From JBHYDC01 sp051861205 (GTDB taxonomy: Bacteria; Pseudomonadota; Alphaproteobacteria; Rhizobiales; Pleomorphomonadaceae), in contig JBHYDC010000028.1 of the NCBI GenBank assembly GCA_051861205.1, positions 1-34,475 of the forward strand: a stretch of 34,475 nucleotides of DNA, written 5' to 3'. Numbering within the stretch: the first letter of the stretch is position 1; each line of letters begins with the position of its first letter. Under the pieces are notes generated by a model. It saw only the letters and a list, made by a program, of their open reading frames with translations. It had not been told where the DNA came from and did no database searches. The position numbers and the translations under genes were made by a program. Shown in pieces: positions 1 through 7,575 of the stretch.

Positions 1-1
1 G

Positions 2-529
2 GCCTCCGTCGGGCGGGCGAAGGTGGAAAGCGCGGCCGAGGCGGTGGCCGATTTGAACCCGCATGTGGCAGTGGAAGCCCACGCGCTGCGGCTGAACGAG
101 GAGAATGCGCAGGCGCTGATCGGCCGCTATGACGTGGTGGTGGACGGGTCGGACAATTTCGCGACACGCTACCTGCTAGCGGATGCCTGCGAGCGCGCGC
201 GGCGGCCGCTGGTGAGCGCGGCGATCGGCGCGTTCGACGGGTCGATCACGACGCTGATGCCCTATGAGACGGCGGCGGACGGGGCGCGTAACCCCGGGTA
301 TCGCGATCTCTTCCCCGAGCCGCCGCCGGCCGGTCTGGTGCCGAGTTGCGCCGAGGCGGGGGTGATCGGCGCGCTGCCGGGGATCCTGGGATCGCTCCAG
401 GCGATGGAGACGATCAAGCTGATTTGCGGGATCGGCGATCTTCTGATCGGACGGCTGCTTCTCGTGGATGCCTTGTCGATGCGCTTTGAAACGGTGCGCT
501 ACAAGGCCGGCCAAGGCTCAAGCTGTTGA
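2..529 (+). CDS. moeB: MoeB/ThiF-type adenylyltransferase, 3' part (gene starts before the window)
   Basis: The reading frame is open from base 2, so the N-terminal ATP-binding half lies upstream of the window. The visible part begins with VGRAKVESA and continues through DVVVDGSDNFATRYL, GAFDGSITTL and CAEAGVIGALPGILGSLQAMETIK, all typical of the MoeB/ThiF/HesA fold. Such enzymes adenylate the C-terminal glycine of a small sulfur carrier (MoaD or ThiS) in the cytoplasm, during molybdopterin or thiamine synthesis. The paired CxxC zinc motifs of E. coli MoeB are absent: the first site reads NPGYRDLF and the protein ends shortly after a lone SSC. Family membership is clear; MoeB versus ThiF cannot be settled from this fragment, though the C-terminal half favours MoeB. 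A LacI-type regulator follows after 31 bases. Confidence 0.85.
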   Translation, partial: ASVGRAKVESAAEAVADLNPHVAVEAHALRLNEENAQALIGRYDVVVDGSDNFATRYLLADACERARRPLVSAAIGAFDGSITTLMPYETAADGARNPGYRDLFPEPPPAGLVPSCAEAGVIGALPGILGSLQAMETIKLICGIGDLLIGRLLLVDALSMRFETVRYKAGQGSSC

Positions 530-560
530 ACCGGTTCATCTGCGGCGCTACGGTCTGGCC

Positions 561-1610
561 ATGAGCAAAACCGTGAAACTGGCCGATGTGGCGCGGGCGG
601 CTGGGGTTAGCCAGGGCACCGTGTCCAACGTTTTCAACCGGCCGGATCTCGTGAGCGAGAGCCTTAAGGAAAAGGTGGAGACGGCCGCGCGGGGGCTTGG
701 CTACCGGGGGCCGGATCCGCGCGGGCGGCTGTTGCGCGCCGGGCGGGTGAATGCGGTTGGGGTGGTGATCTCGGACCCGCTGACGGCGTTTTTTCACAAT
801 CCCTATCAGCGCCGGTTTCTGGCCGGCATCGCCGAGGGCTGCGACGAGCACGGCGCAGGGCTCGCGCTGGTTTCGGCCAGAAGCGATGAGACCGCCGCCT
901 GGAACATTCGAACGGCGCTGGTGGACGGATTTATCTTGAACTGCCTGATGGAAGGAAGCCGGCTGGTGGACCTGGCCGTGCGCCGGGGTCTGCCGTTCGT
1001 CGCGGTGGATTTCACCGAGCCCGGCTATGACCAAGTGCGCGTGAACGACCGGCGCGGCGCGCGAATGGCGGCCGAGCATCTGATCGCGCTCGGTCACCGG
1101 ACCATCGCGGTCTTGGCGCTGGAGTTCGATCGCGACGGCCGCACGGGGCTGGTGGACGCCGCGCGTGCCGCGCGCGTTCGGTTCAGCGTGACCCGCGACC
1201 GGTTGCAGGGATATCGCGATGCCTTGCAGGCGGCGGGGCTGGGCGAGCCGGTCGTCTTTGAAACGCTGAATGATGCCGCAAGCGCGGCGGCGGGCGTGGA
1301 GGCAGTGCTGGCGGCGGCACCGGGCGTGACGGCGATGCTGTGCATGTCGGACGTGATCGCGCTGGCAGCTTGTCAGGCGCTGGCGGCGCGCGGGCTGAAG
1401 GTGCCCGGCGATATCGCCGTCGCCGGGTTCGACGATACCGACGAGGCGGAACGCGCGGGACTGACGACGGTGCATCAGCCGATCGAGGAAAAGGGCCGCG
1501 CGGCCCTTCGCATGGTGCTGGAGCGCGACGACGCCGGGCAAGGCTCGCGGCTGGTGGAGCTGCCGCTTCGCCTCGTGATTCGCGCTACGACCGGGCCGGT
1601 TCGGCCGTAG
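561..1610 (+). CDS. LacI-family transcriptional regulator
   Basis: A 349-residue LacI/GalR-type repressor. The N-terminus carries the helix-turn-helix (LADVARAAGVSQGTVSNVFN, about residues 7-26) and the hinge helix, followed by a periplasmic-binding-protein-like sensor domain (from VNAVGVVISDP to the end, with the typical late segment VPGDIAVAGFDDTDEA). The ATG at 561 is chosen because the HTH begins six residues later; an upstream ATG at 468 would overlap the preceding gene. There is no obvious Shine-Dalgarno. The effector is unknown: no sugar transport or catabolic operon lies beside it, so the target may be elsewhere. A double dyad repeat begins 3 bases after the stop codon and could be its terminator or, less likely, an operator. 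Confidence 0.9.
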   Translation: MSKTVKLADVARAAGVSQGTVSNVFNRPDLVSESLKEKVETAARGLGYRGPDPRGRLLRAGRVNAVGVVISDPLTAFFHNPYQRRFLAGIAEGCDEHGAGLALVSARSDETAAWNIRTALVDGFILNCLMEGSRLVDLAVRRGLPFVAVDFTEPGYDQVRVNDRRGARMAAEHLIALGHRTIAVLALEFDRDGRTGLVDAARAARVRFSVTRDRLQGYRDALQAAGLGEPVVFETLNDAASAAAGVEAVLAAAPGVTAMLCMSDVIALAACQALAARGLKVPGDIAVAGFDDTDEAERAGLTTVHQPIEEKGRAALRMVLERDDAGQGSRLVELPLRLVIRATTGPVRP

Positions 1611-1613
1611 CGT

Positions 1614-1662
1614 GTTGCATCAAAATCTTGATGCGACGGTCGCATCAAAATCTTGATGCAAC
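1614..1662. repeat. Nested double dyad (two copies of an 18-bp palindromic unit)
   Basis: The unit GCATCAAAATCTTGATGC occurs twice (1617-1634 and 1642-1659) with a 25-bp period. Each unit is an inverted repeat GCATCAA/TTGATGC around a 4-base loop AATC. The sequence between the loops is a further inverted repeat, TTGATGCGAC / GTCGCATCAA around a single G (1628-1648), and the outer ends GTTGCATCAA (1614-1623) and TTGATGCAAC (1653-1662) are also complementary. Two alternative folds are therefore possible: two small hairpins, or one longer cruciform. It lies at the convergent 3' ends of the LacI-type gene and the DUF2177 gene and supplies the last four residues and stop of the latter. A bidirectional terminator is the simplest reading; an operator or mobile palindrome is also possible. 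Confidence 0.8.
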
Positions 1663-2043
1663 GAGGTATCCGGCCAGCGCGCTGACGGCGGTGAGGCAGG
1701 TTCCCCAGGTCAGATCGACGATGGTGAAGGGAACCGGCCAGCCCTTGAGGGTGGCAAGGTTGCTGAGGTCATAGGTGCCGTAGGCGACGAGGCCGAGAAG
1801 TGCGCCGTAGCCGAGCGCCGCGACCCAGGATTGCGCGGCAAGCGCGGGCGTGACCGCGAACACGAGGATGCCGACGAGATAGATGAGATAGAACAAGGCA
1901 GCCGGGCCGATCAGCGGGCTTTCCAGAAGGAAGCCGCCGAGCTGGCGCCGGTAGAAGCCCTTGGCGACGATCCCGAGCCAGATCATGTCGAGAATGAAAA
2001 AAGCGGCTGCGCTGCTGGCGTAGGCAATGAGGCTGCGGGTCAT
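1645..2043 (-). CDS. DUF2177 family membrane protein
   Basis: A 132-residue integral membrane protein with about four hydrophobic segments (roughly residues 5-26, 44-66, 72-91, 104-128). It carries the family signature FILDMIWLG near the N-terminus, YGTYDLSNLATLKGW at about 88-102 and VDLTWGT at about 109-115. The length is normal for DUF2177, a bacterial inner-membrane family of unknown function. The last four residues (ASRF) and the stop are encoded inside the dyad repeat at 1614-1662. It lies 102 bases downstream of the 2-hydroxyacid dehydrogenase on the same strand, but a hairpin with a short T tract lies between them, so it may have its own promoter. No function is inferred. Confidence 0.88.
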   Translation of the reverse strand: MTRSLIAYASSAAAFFILDMIWLGIVAKGFYRRQLGGFLLESPLIGPAALFYLIYLVGILVFAVTPALAAQSWVAALGYGALLGLVAYGTYDLSNLATLKGWPVPFTIVDLTWGTCLTAVSALAGYLVASRF

Positions 2044-2075
2044 GAAAGGTCCTAAGGGCGTGTTTGTGAAAATCC

Positions 2076-2110
2076 GGATCCGGCCTCAATACGAGGCGAG
2101 GGCCGAATCC
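2076..2110 (-). terminator. Possible Rho-independent terminator after the 2-hydroxyacid dehydrogenase
   Basis: GGATCCGGCC (2076-2085) and GGCCGAATCC (2101-2110) are complementary at 9 of 10 positions, with a nested CCTC/GAGG stem around AATAC. Read on the minus strand the stem is followed by GGATTTTCAC, a short T tract. It lies between the dehydrogenase stop (2146) and the DUF2177 start (2043), the right place for a terminator. The T tract is weak. Confidence 0.45.
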
Positions 2111-2145
2111 GATCACGAGACGCGAAAGACCTAATAACGGCTTGG

Positions 2146-3132
2146 CTATAGCATACTGGGGAGGACGCGGTCGGGCGGGCGGTGGCCGTCCATGAAGGTC
2201 TTGATATTGATGATGACCTTCTCACCCATATCGATGCGCCCTTCCAAGGTGGCCGAGCCCATGTGCGGGAGAAGGACCACGCGGTCGGATTTCACCAGCT
2301 TGGGATTGACCGCGGGCTCGTGCTCGAACACATCGAGGCCGGCGCCGGCGATCTCTCCGGCGTCGAGCATGCGGGCAAGCGCGCTTTCGTCCACCACTTC
2401 GCCGCGCGCGGTGTTGACGAGATAAGCTTCCTTTTTCAGGAGCTTCAGGCGGCGCGCGGAGAGAAGATGGTAGGTGCCGGGCGTGTGCGGGCAATGGATG
2501 GAAATGACGTCCATGCGAGCGAGCATCTGGTCGAGGCTTTCCCAATAGGTCGCTTCGAGCTTTTCCTCGATGTCCTGCGGCAGGCGGCGGCGGTTGTGAT
2601 AGTGGATCGACATGCCGAAGGCGAGCGCGCGCCGGGCGACGGCCTGACCGATGCGGCCCATGCCGATGATGCCGAGCCGCTTGCCCGAAATGCGGTGGCC
2701 GAGCATCCACATCGGCGACCAGCCGTGCCATTCGCCGGTTTCGATCACCTTGATGCCTTGCGCCATGCGGCGGGGGACGGCGAGGATGAGCGCCATCGTC
2801 ATGTCGGCGGTGTCTTCGGTGAGGACGCCCGGCGTGTTGGTGACGGTGATGCCGCGCTGGGTGGCGCTGTCGACGTCGATGTTATCGACGCCGTTGCCGA
2901 AGTTGGCGACGAGCTTCAGGTTGGGGCCGGCCTGGGCGAGGATCGCGGCATCGATGCGGTCGGTGACGGTGGGCACCAGCACGTCGGCGGATTTCACCGC
3001 TTCGACGAGCTCGGCCTGGCTCATCGCTTGGTCGTCGGTGTTGAGGCGGGTTTCGAACAGCTCGCGCATCCGCGTCTCGACGACGTCGGGCAGCTTGCGC
3101 GTCACAACCACCAAGGGTTTCTTCCGGGCCAT
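2146..3132 (-). CDS. D-isomer-specific 2-hydroxyacid dehydrogenase (glyoxylate/hydroxypyruvate reductase type)
   Basis: A 328-residue NAD(P)-dependent dehydrogenase. The Rossmann dinucleotide motif GMGRIG is at about 157-162. The catalytic residues of the family are all present: Arg243 in NTARGEVVDE, Glu272 in FEHEP and His290 in LLPHMGSAT. The catalytic-domain segment NFGNGVDNID (78-86) is also typical. Such enzymes interconvert 2-oxo acids and D-2-hydroxy acids in the cytoplasm; the closest groups I recognise reduce glyoxylate or hydroxypyruvate to glycolate or D-glycerate. The true substrate cannot be read from the sequence. The ATG at 3132 gives a normal N-terminus (MARKKPLVVVTRKLP). It is divergent from the SH3-domain protein gene across a 336-base gap. 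Confidence 0.9.
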   Translation of the reverse strand: MARKKPLVVVTRKLPDVVETRMRELFETRLNTDDQAMSQAELVEAVKSADVLVPTVTDRIDAAILAQAGPNLKLVANFGNGVDNIDVDSATQRGITVTNTPGVLTEDTADMTMALILAVPRRMAQGIKVIETGEWHGWSPMWMLGHRISGKRLGIIGMGRIGQAVARRALAFGMSIHYHNRRRLPQDIEEKLEATYWESLDQMLARMDVISIHCPHTPGTYHLLSARRLKLLKKEAYLVNTARGEVVDESALARMLDAGEIAGAGLDVFEHEPAVNPKLVKSDRVVLLPHMGSATLEGRIDMGEKVIINIKTFMDGHRPPDRVLPSML

Positions 3133-3468
3133 GGTCTCGTTGCCTCGTATGCCGGCAGTTGAAAGAGGTGTTGGCTCGATGTCAGCGGATCAGATGTGGA
3201 AAAAGGCGTTCGACCTTGTGCGCGGTTGTGGTGTTCTCATCAGGCGTTGATAAGTCCTTAACCCCGTTCAGCCGATGTTGCCGGTGTGTTACCGCACCGC
3301 CTGTAAGCACTCTTTCCGACTTCCTAGCAGATGGTTCGGCAAACACAACGCTCCGAAAGGTGCGGTGGTAGCGGGCAGGTCGCGGGTGAGTGGGCGGCTC
3401 GCGATCAGCGTGCGGGGTTCGGAACGGTTGCCCTGTTGTTGCCTTAAAGGCGCGTTCTGTCGCGGACC
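3133..3468. other. Intergenic region between divergent genes
   Basis: This 336-base gap separates the divergent starts of the 2-hydroxyacid dehydrogenase and the SH3-domain protein and must hold both promoters. I see short open frames but none with family features, and no convincing hairpin or consensus promoter. Part of it (about 3180-3360) is less GC-rich than the genes, as expected of promoter DNA. Confidence 0.5.
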
Positions 3469-4014
3469 ATGATCAGAAAACCTATTTCTCTTTTTCGCAT
3501 CCGGGCTGCTCTGGTTTCCTGGCTCATTGCCGTGCTTCTTGCCGCCGCCGGACCGGCTGCGGCTCAAGCCCTCAAGAACGGGCCGAGCGGGCTGCCGGTG
3601 CCGCGCTTTGTGAGCCTGAAGTCCGACGCGGTGAATGTGCGCCGGGGGCCGAGCCGGGACCATGAGGTGGTATGGCGCTATATCCGCACGGGAATGCCGG
3701 TCGAGATTACGCAGGAGTTCGAGAACTGGCGCCGCATCCGCGATTTCGAGGGGGCGGAAGGCTGGGTGTTCCATAGCCTGCTCTCCGGTACGCGGACCGC
3801 GCTGGTGGCGCCGTGGGACCGGACCAAGACGCCGCTGACGCTGCGCTCGGAGCCAACGGCCGATGCGCCCAAAACCGTAGACGTGGAGCCCGGCGTGCAG
3901 GCCGTGGTGGAGGAATGCACGGGTACCTGGTGCCACCTCGACGGCAAGAGCTTCGACGGTTGGATCGAGCAGACATCGCTCTGGGGCGTCTATCCCGACG
4001 AGACCTTCGAGTGA
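3469..4014 (+). CDS. Secreted/periplasmic bacterial SH3-domain protein
   Basis: A 181-residue protein with a clear N-terminal signal peptide: basic MIRKPISLFRIR, a hydrophobic core to about residue 29, and a likely signal peptidase I site after AAAQA (about residues 31-34). The mature part holds two SH3-like repeats. The first is about 48-106, with the hallmark SDAVNVRRGPS and GWVFHSLL; the second is about 112-173, with LTLRSEPTADA and GWIEQTSLWGVYP. Cys150 and Cys155 in the second repeat could form a disulfide. Such proteins are periplasmic or envelope-bound and may bind peptidoglycan or peptides; no enzymatic activity is expected. Its partner is not evident here. It converges on irr with a 46-base gap. 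Confidence 0.88.
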   Translation: MIRKPISLFRIRAALVSWLIAVLLAAAGPAAAQALKNGPSGLPVPRFVSLKSDAVNVRRGPSRDHEVVWRYIRTGMPVEITQEFENWRRIRDFEGAEGWVFHSLLSGTRTALVAPWDRTKTPLTLRSEPTADAPKTVDVEPGVQAVVEECTGTWCHLDGKSFDGWIEQTSLWGVYPDETFE

Positions 4015-4060
4015 CAAGCCGCTGACGCGGAGCCGTTAAGCGACAAGCTATCAGCCTGGA

Positions 4061-4522
4061 TCAATCGGCCTTGCGGCGGAGCCGGACGACCACGTCGACG
4101 CGCACGACTTCCATGCCCTCGGGTGCGGCGGGGAGGGTGGCGATGGACACGCCCGACACGGGAATGTCCAGAACGCGGTTCTCGCCTTCCACGAAGAAAT
4201 GATGGTGGTCGTCGACGTTGGTGTCGAAATAGGTTTTGGTGCCCTCGATCGCGACTTCGCGCAGAAGGCCTGCTTCCGTGAACTGGTGGAGCGTGTTGTA
4301 GACGGTGGCGAGGGAAACGGGCACGCGGGCGCCGAGCGCTTCCTCGTGCAACTGTTCCGCGCTGAGGTGGCGGTGGCCGCGTCCGTAGAGGATCTCGCCG
4401 AGCGCGACCCGCTGACGGGTGGGGCGCAAGCCGGCATCTCGCAAAAGCGCCCGCACGGAAACACGGCCTGTGTCGCGATGCGAATGGCTGAAGCGGGCGG
4501 TCTGTTGCGTCTTGACGTCCAT
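4061..4522 (-). CDS. irr: Iron response regulator Irr (Fur family)
   Basis: A 153-residue Fur-superfamily DNA-binding protein. The winged helix covers about residues 22-92, with the recognition helix SLATVYNTLHQF at 70-81. The dimerisation domain carries DDHHHFF at 104-110; this triple histidine is characteristic of Irr and takes part in haem-dependent control in rhizobia. The N-terminal haem regulatory motif GCPWHD of Bradyrhizobium Irr is absent, as in Rhizobium-type Irr. Irr represses haem synthesis and controls iron uptake genes under iron limitation. The ATG at 4522 is chosen because it gives the family length; the frame stays open further upstream, but that part looks like non-coding leader. 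Position divergent from fabA-fabB-fabI is the conserved arrangement in Hyphomicrobiales, which supports Irr over Fur, Mur or Zur. Confidence 0.9.
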   Translation of the reverse strand: MDVKTQQTARFSHSHRDTGRVSVRALLRDAGLRPTRQRVALGEILYGRGHRHLSAEQLHEEALGARVPVSLATVYNTLHQFTEAGLLREVAIEGTKTYFDTNVDDHHHFFVEGENRVLDIPVSGVSIATLPAAPEGMEVVRVDVVVRLRRKAD

Positions 4523-4860
4523 CGAGCCTGTTCCGGAAGGCGGCGGCGCGGATGGCTCCGGCTGCCTGTCTTCAATCTTTCGTCGGGTGATAATAGGTAC
4601 CCGGCGCCGATCACGCAAGAATAGGCTGCACTTGCGGCGGAGCGCCTTTTGCCGGATCGCGAGGGATCCCACGCCTTTAAGGTGTCGGTGCAAGGCTTTC
4701 GATGGCGCGCGGGCTGTGTTAGGACTGCTCGCCTGTTCGGGGACGGTGACGTCGGCCCGCGGCGGATCCGTGGCCGAGGCGGCACTGTCTCTTTATTCGG
4801 ATTCGAGCCGCGACCCGGTCGGGGTGTCGTTATCTGGGATCAAAGGCAGCGGACGAGAGA
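4523..4860. other. Divergent irr / fabA promoter region
   Basis: A 338-base gap between the starts of irr and fabA. It should carry the promoters of both units. I looked for an ICE-type Irr site (TTTAGAA-TTCTAAA-like dyad) and for consensus -35/-10 pairs and found neither with confidence. No coding region is supported. Confidence 0.5.
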
Positions 4861-5385
4861 ATGAGCGGGCGACCGACGAGTTTCGAATACGACGACCTCC
4901 TGGCCTGCGGGCGCGGCGAGTTGTTCGGCGAGGGCAATGCCCAATTGCCGCTTCCCCCAATGCTGATGTTCGACCGCATCGGAGAGATTTCCGAAGAGGG
5001 CGGCGAGAACGGCAAGGGCCTTATCCGCGCGACGCTGAACATCACGCCGGATCTTTGGTTTTTCCCCTGTCATTTCAAAGGTGATCCGGTGATGCCGGGC
5101 TGCCTGGGGCTTGACGCGCTGTGGCAGCTCTTGGGCTTCTTCCTTGGCTGGTCCGGATCGTCGGGGCGGGGCCGCGCGCTTTCGGTGGGCGAGGTCAAGT
5201 TCTCCGGCATGGTGACGCCGGCCGTGAGCCAAGTTGAATACGGCGTGGATTTGAAGCGCGTGATGCGCTCCAAGCTTGTGCTGGGCATCGCGGACGGCTG
5301 GTTGAAGGCCGATGGCGTAACCATCTACAAGGCGACCGACCTCAAGGTCGGGCTGTTCAAGGCCGAAGCCGCACCGGGCGGCTGA
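4861..5385 (+). CDS. fabA: 3-hydroxydecanoyl-ACP dehydratase/isomerase FabA
   Basis: A 174-residue hotdog-fold enzyme. The active-site pair is visible: His71 in FFPCHFKGDPVMPGC and Asp85 in GLDALWQL, equivalent to His70 and Asp84 of E. coli FabA. FabA dehydrates 3-hydroxydecanoyl-ACP and isomerises trans-2- to cis-3-decenoyl-ACP in the cytoplasm, the branch point of anaerobic unsaturated fatty acid synthesis. The length matches the family. The ATG at 4861 follows ACGAGAG closely. It is the first gene of fabA-fabB-fabI, with fabB 74 bases downstream. Confidence 0.96.
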   Translation: MSGRPTSFEYDDLLACGRGELFGEGNAQLPLPPMLMFDRIGEISEEGGENGKGLIRATLNITPDLWFFPCHFKGDPVMPGCLGLDALWQLLGFFLGWSGSSGRGRALSVGEVKFSGMVTPAVSQVEYGVDLKRVMRSKLVLGIADGWLKADGVTIYKATDLKVGLFKAEAAPGG

Positions 5386-5459
5386 GGTAAGGCCGCGTCG
5401 GCATAGTTGTGATTAAGGCGGTCGCCGGATCGCCGCTGTTTCTTGAGAAAGTGATCGCC

Positions 5460-6677
5460 ATGAGACGTGTCGTCGTGACCGGCATGGGAATCGTGTCTTC
5501 CATCGGCAACAACACCCAAGAGGTGCTGGCGTCGCTGCGGGAGGCCAAGTCCGGCATTGTTGCCGCCGAAACCTATGCCGCCAAGGGCTTTCGCTGTCAG
5601 GTCGAGGGCCGGCCGCAGATGAACCCCGAAGAAATCGTTGACCGGCGCGCGATGCGCTTTCACGGCGGCGGCACGGCGTGGAATCATGTTGCGATGGATC
5701 AGGCGATCCGCGATGCGGGGCTTGAGGATGGCGACATCTCGAATGAGCGCACCGGCATCATCATGGGATCGGGCGGACCTTCCACCCGCGTGATCGTGGA
5801 ATCGGCGGATATCACCCGTGAGAAAGGACCCAAACGCGTCGGGCCCTTCGCGGTGCCAAAAGCCATGTCGTCGACGGCGTCGGCGACGCTGGCGACCTGG
5901 TTCAAGATCAAGGGCGTGAATTATTCGATCTCGTCGGCCTGCGCGACGTCGAACCATTGCATCGGCAATGCCGCCGAGATGATCCAATGGGGCAAGCAGG
6001 ACGTGATGTTCGCGGGCGGCTGCGAGGATCTCGACTGGACGCTGTCGGTGCTGTTCGATGCGATGGGCGCCATGTCGTCGAAGTACAACGACCGCCCTTC
6101 AGTCGCCTCGCGCGCCTATGACAAGAATCGCGACGGCTTCGTGATCGCGGGCGGCGCGGGCGTGCTGGTTCTGGAAGAGCTGGAGCATGCCAAGGCGCGC
6201 GGCGCGCGGATCTACGGCGAAGTCGTCGGCTATGGCGCGACGTCGGACGGCTATGACATGGTGGCGCCGTCTGGCGAAGGCGCGGTCCGCTGCATGCGGC
6301 AGGCGCTTGCCACCGTGAAGGGGCCGATCGACTACATCAACCCGCACGCGACCTCGACGCCGGTGGGCGACGAGAAGGAAATCCAGGCGATCCGCGAAGT
6401 GTTCGGCGCAAATTGCCCGCCGATCTCGGCGACCAAGTCGCTGACCGGGCATTCGCTGGGCGCGACCGGGGTGCAGGAAGCGATCTATTCGCTGTTGATG
6501 ATGCAGAACGGGTTCATTTGTGAGAGCGCCAATATCGAGGAACTCGATCCCGCCTTTGCCGACATGCCGATTGTGCAAAAGCGCATTGACGACGCCAAGC
6601 TGAACACCGTTTTGTCCAATTCATTTGGGTTCGGCGGCACCAACGCCACGCTCGTTTTCCAACGCTACGCCGCCTGA
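5460..6677 (+). CDS. fabB: 3-oxoacyl-ACP synthase I FabB
   Basis: A 405-residue ketosynthase of the FabB type. The Cys-His-His triad is present: Cys161 in SSACATSNHC, His296 in NPHATSTPVGD and His331 in KSLTGHSLGATG, with Lys326 next to the last. The C-terminus has the usual NSFGFGGTNATLVF. FabB elongates cis-3-decenoyl-ACP, committing it to unsaturated fatty acids, and works with FabA. The ATG at 5460 (MRRVVVTGMGIVSS) is the family start; a GTG at 5409 would add 17 residues without family support. It sits between fabA and fabI, and the close spacing suggests one operon. Confidence 0.96.
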   Translation: MRRVVVTGMGIVSSIGNNTQEVLASLREAKSGIVAAETYAAKGFRCQVEGRPQMNPEEIVDRRAMRFHGGGTAWNHVAMDQAIRDAGLEDGDISNERTGIIMGSGGPSTRVIVESADITREKGPKRVGPFAVPKAMSSTASATLATWFKIKGVNYSISSACATSNHCIGNAAEMIQWGKQDVMFAGGCEDLDWTLSVLFDAMGAMSSKYNDRPSVASRAYDKNRDGFVIAGGAGVLVLEELEHAKARGARIYGEVVGYGATSDGYDMVAPSGEGAVRCMRQALATVKGPIDYINPHATSTPVGDEKEIQAIREVFGANCPPISATKSLTGHSLGATGVQEAIYSLLMMQNGFICESANIEELDPAFADMPIVQKRIDDAKLNTVLSNSFGFGGTNATLVFQRYAA

Positions 6678-6718
6678 TCCGCGCCGGGCATATTCTCTCG
6701 ATGTAAAAGGCGGACAGC

Positions 6719-7558
6719 ATGACAGGGCTCATGACCGGCAAGCGCGGCCTCATCATGGGTGTCGCCAACGACCATTCGATTGCTTGGGGCATATCGAAAG
6801 CGCTGGCGGCACAGGGCGCGGAATTGGCGTTCACCTATCAAGGCGAAGCGTTCGGGCGCCGGCTGCGACCGCTGGCCGAACAGATCGGCGCGCGGCTGCT
6901 CTACCCCTGCGACGTGGAGGATACGGCGACCGTGGATGCCGTGTTCGACCAGCTGCGGCAAGAGTGGGGCACGCTGGATTTCGTGGTCCATTCGATCGGC
7001 TTTTCCAACAAGAACGAGCTGAAGGGCCGCTATGCCGAAACCACGCGCGAGAATTTCTCGCGCACCATGGTGATCTCCGTCTTCTCCTTCACGGAAATCG
7101 TGAAGCGGGCAGTGGACCTGATGCCGAACGGCGGATCGTTCCTGACGCTGACCTATGGCGGATCGACCCGCGTGATGCCGAACTACAACGTGATGGGCGT
7201 TGCCAAGGCCGCGCTTGAAAGCTCGGTGCGCTATCTCGCGGCTGATTTCGGCGATCGCAACATCCGCGTCAACGCGATTTCGGCCGGTCCGGTGCGGACC
7301 TTGGCCGGAGCGGGCGTGACCGACGCGCGGCTGATGTATAATTTCCAGCGCAAGAACGCGCCGCTGAAGCGGACCGTGACGATCGACGAGGTTGGCGGGT
7401 CCGCGCTCTATCTGCTGTCTGATCTCTCGTCGGGTGTGACCGGCGAGGTTCATTTCGTCGATAGCGGCTACTCGATCATGTCGATGCCGCGGATCGACGA
7501 ATTGAAGATCCAGGAGCAGCGCGAGGTCGCGCAGGGCGAAACGGTCGACGAGGCCTGA
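6719..7558 (+). CDS. fabI: Enoyl-ACP reductase FabI
   Basis: A 279-residue short-chain dehydrogenase of the FabI type. It has the NADH site GVANDHSIAWGI (14-25), HSIGFSNKNEL (91-101), and the catalytic Tyr146 and Tyr156-x6-Lys163 (NYNVMGVAKAAL), which match E. coli FabI numbering. FabI reduces trans-2-enoyl-ACP in the last step of each elongation cycle and is the target of triclosan and diazaborines. The start at 6719 follows AAAGGCGGACAGC; an internal ATG at 6731 is an alternative. The C-terminal tail after residue 258 is longer than in E. coli and mostly polar. It lies 41 bases after fabB and converges on the DUF1624 gene. Confidence 0.96.
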   Translation: MTGLMTGKRGLIMGVANDHSIAWGISKALAAQGAELAFTYQGEAFGRRLRPLAEQIGARLLYPCDVEDTATVDAVFDQLRQEWGTLDFVVHSIGFSNKNELKGRYAETTRENFSRTMVISVFSFTEIVKRAVDLMPNGGSFLTLTYGGSTRVMPNYNVMGVAKAALESSVRYLAADFGDRNIRVNAISAGPVRTLAGAGVTDARLMYNFQRKNAPLKRTVTIDEVGGSALYLLSDLSSGVTGEVHFVDSGYSIMSMPRIDELKIQEQREVAQGETVDEA

Positions 7559-7575
7559 GCGCCGGCGCGCCAGTC

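Noticed and set aside
414..1541. Long minus-strand open frame (375 codons) opposite the LacI-type gene
   Set aside because: Translation is Arg/His/Pro-rich without family features and mirrors the codon bias of the real plus-strand gene; typical of GC-rich DNA.
1614..1662. Start of a CRISPR array
   Set aside because: Only two short palindromic units 7 bases apart, no spacers of normal length, and no cas genes nearby.
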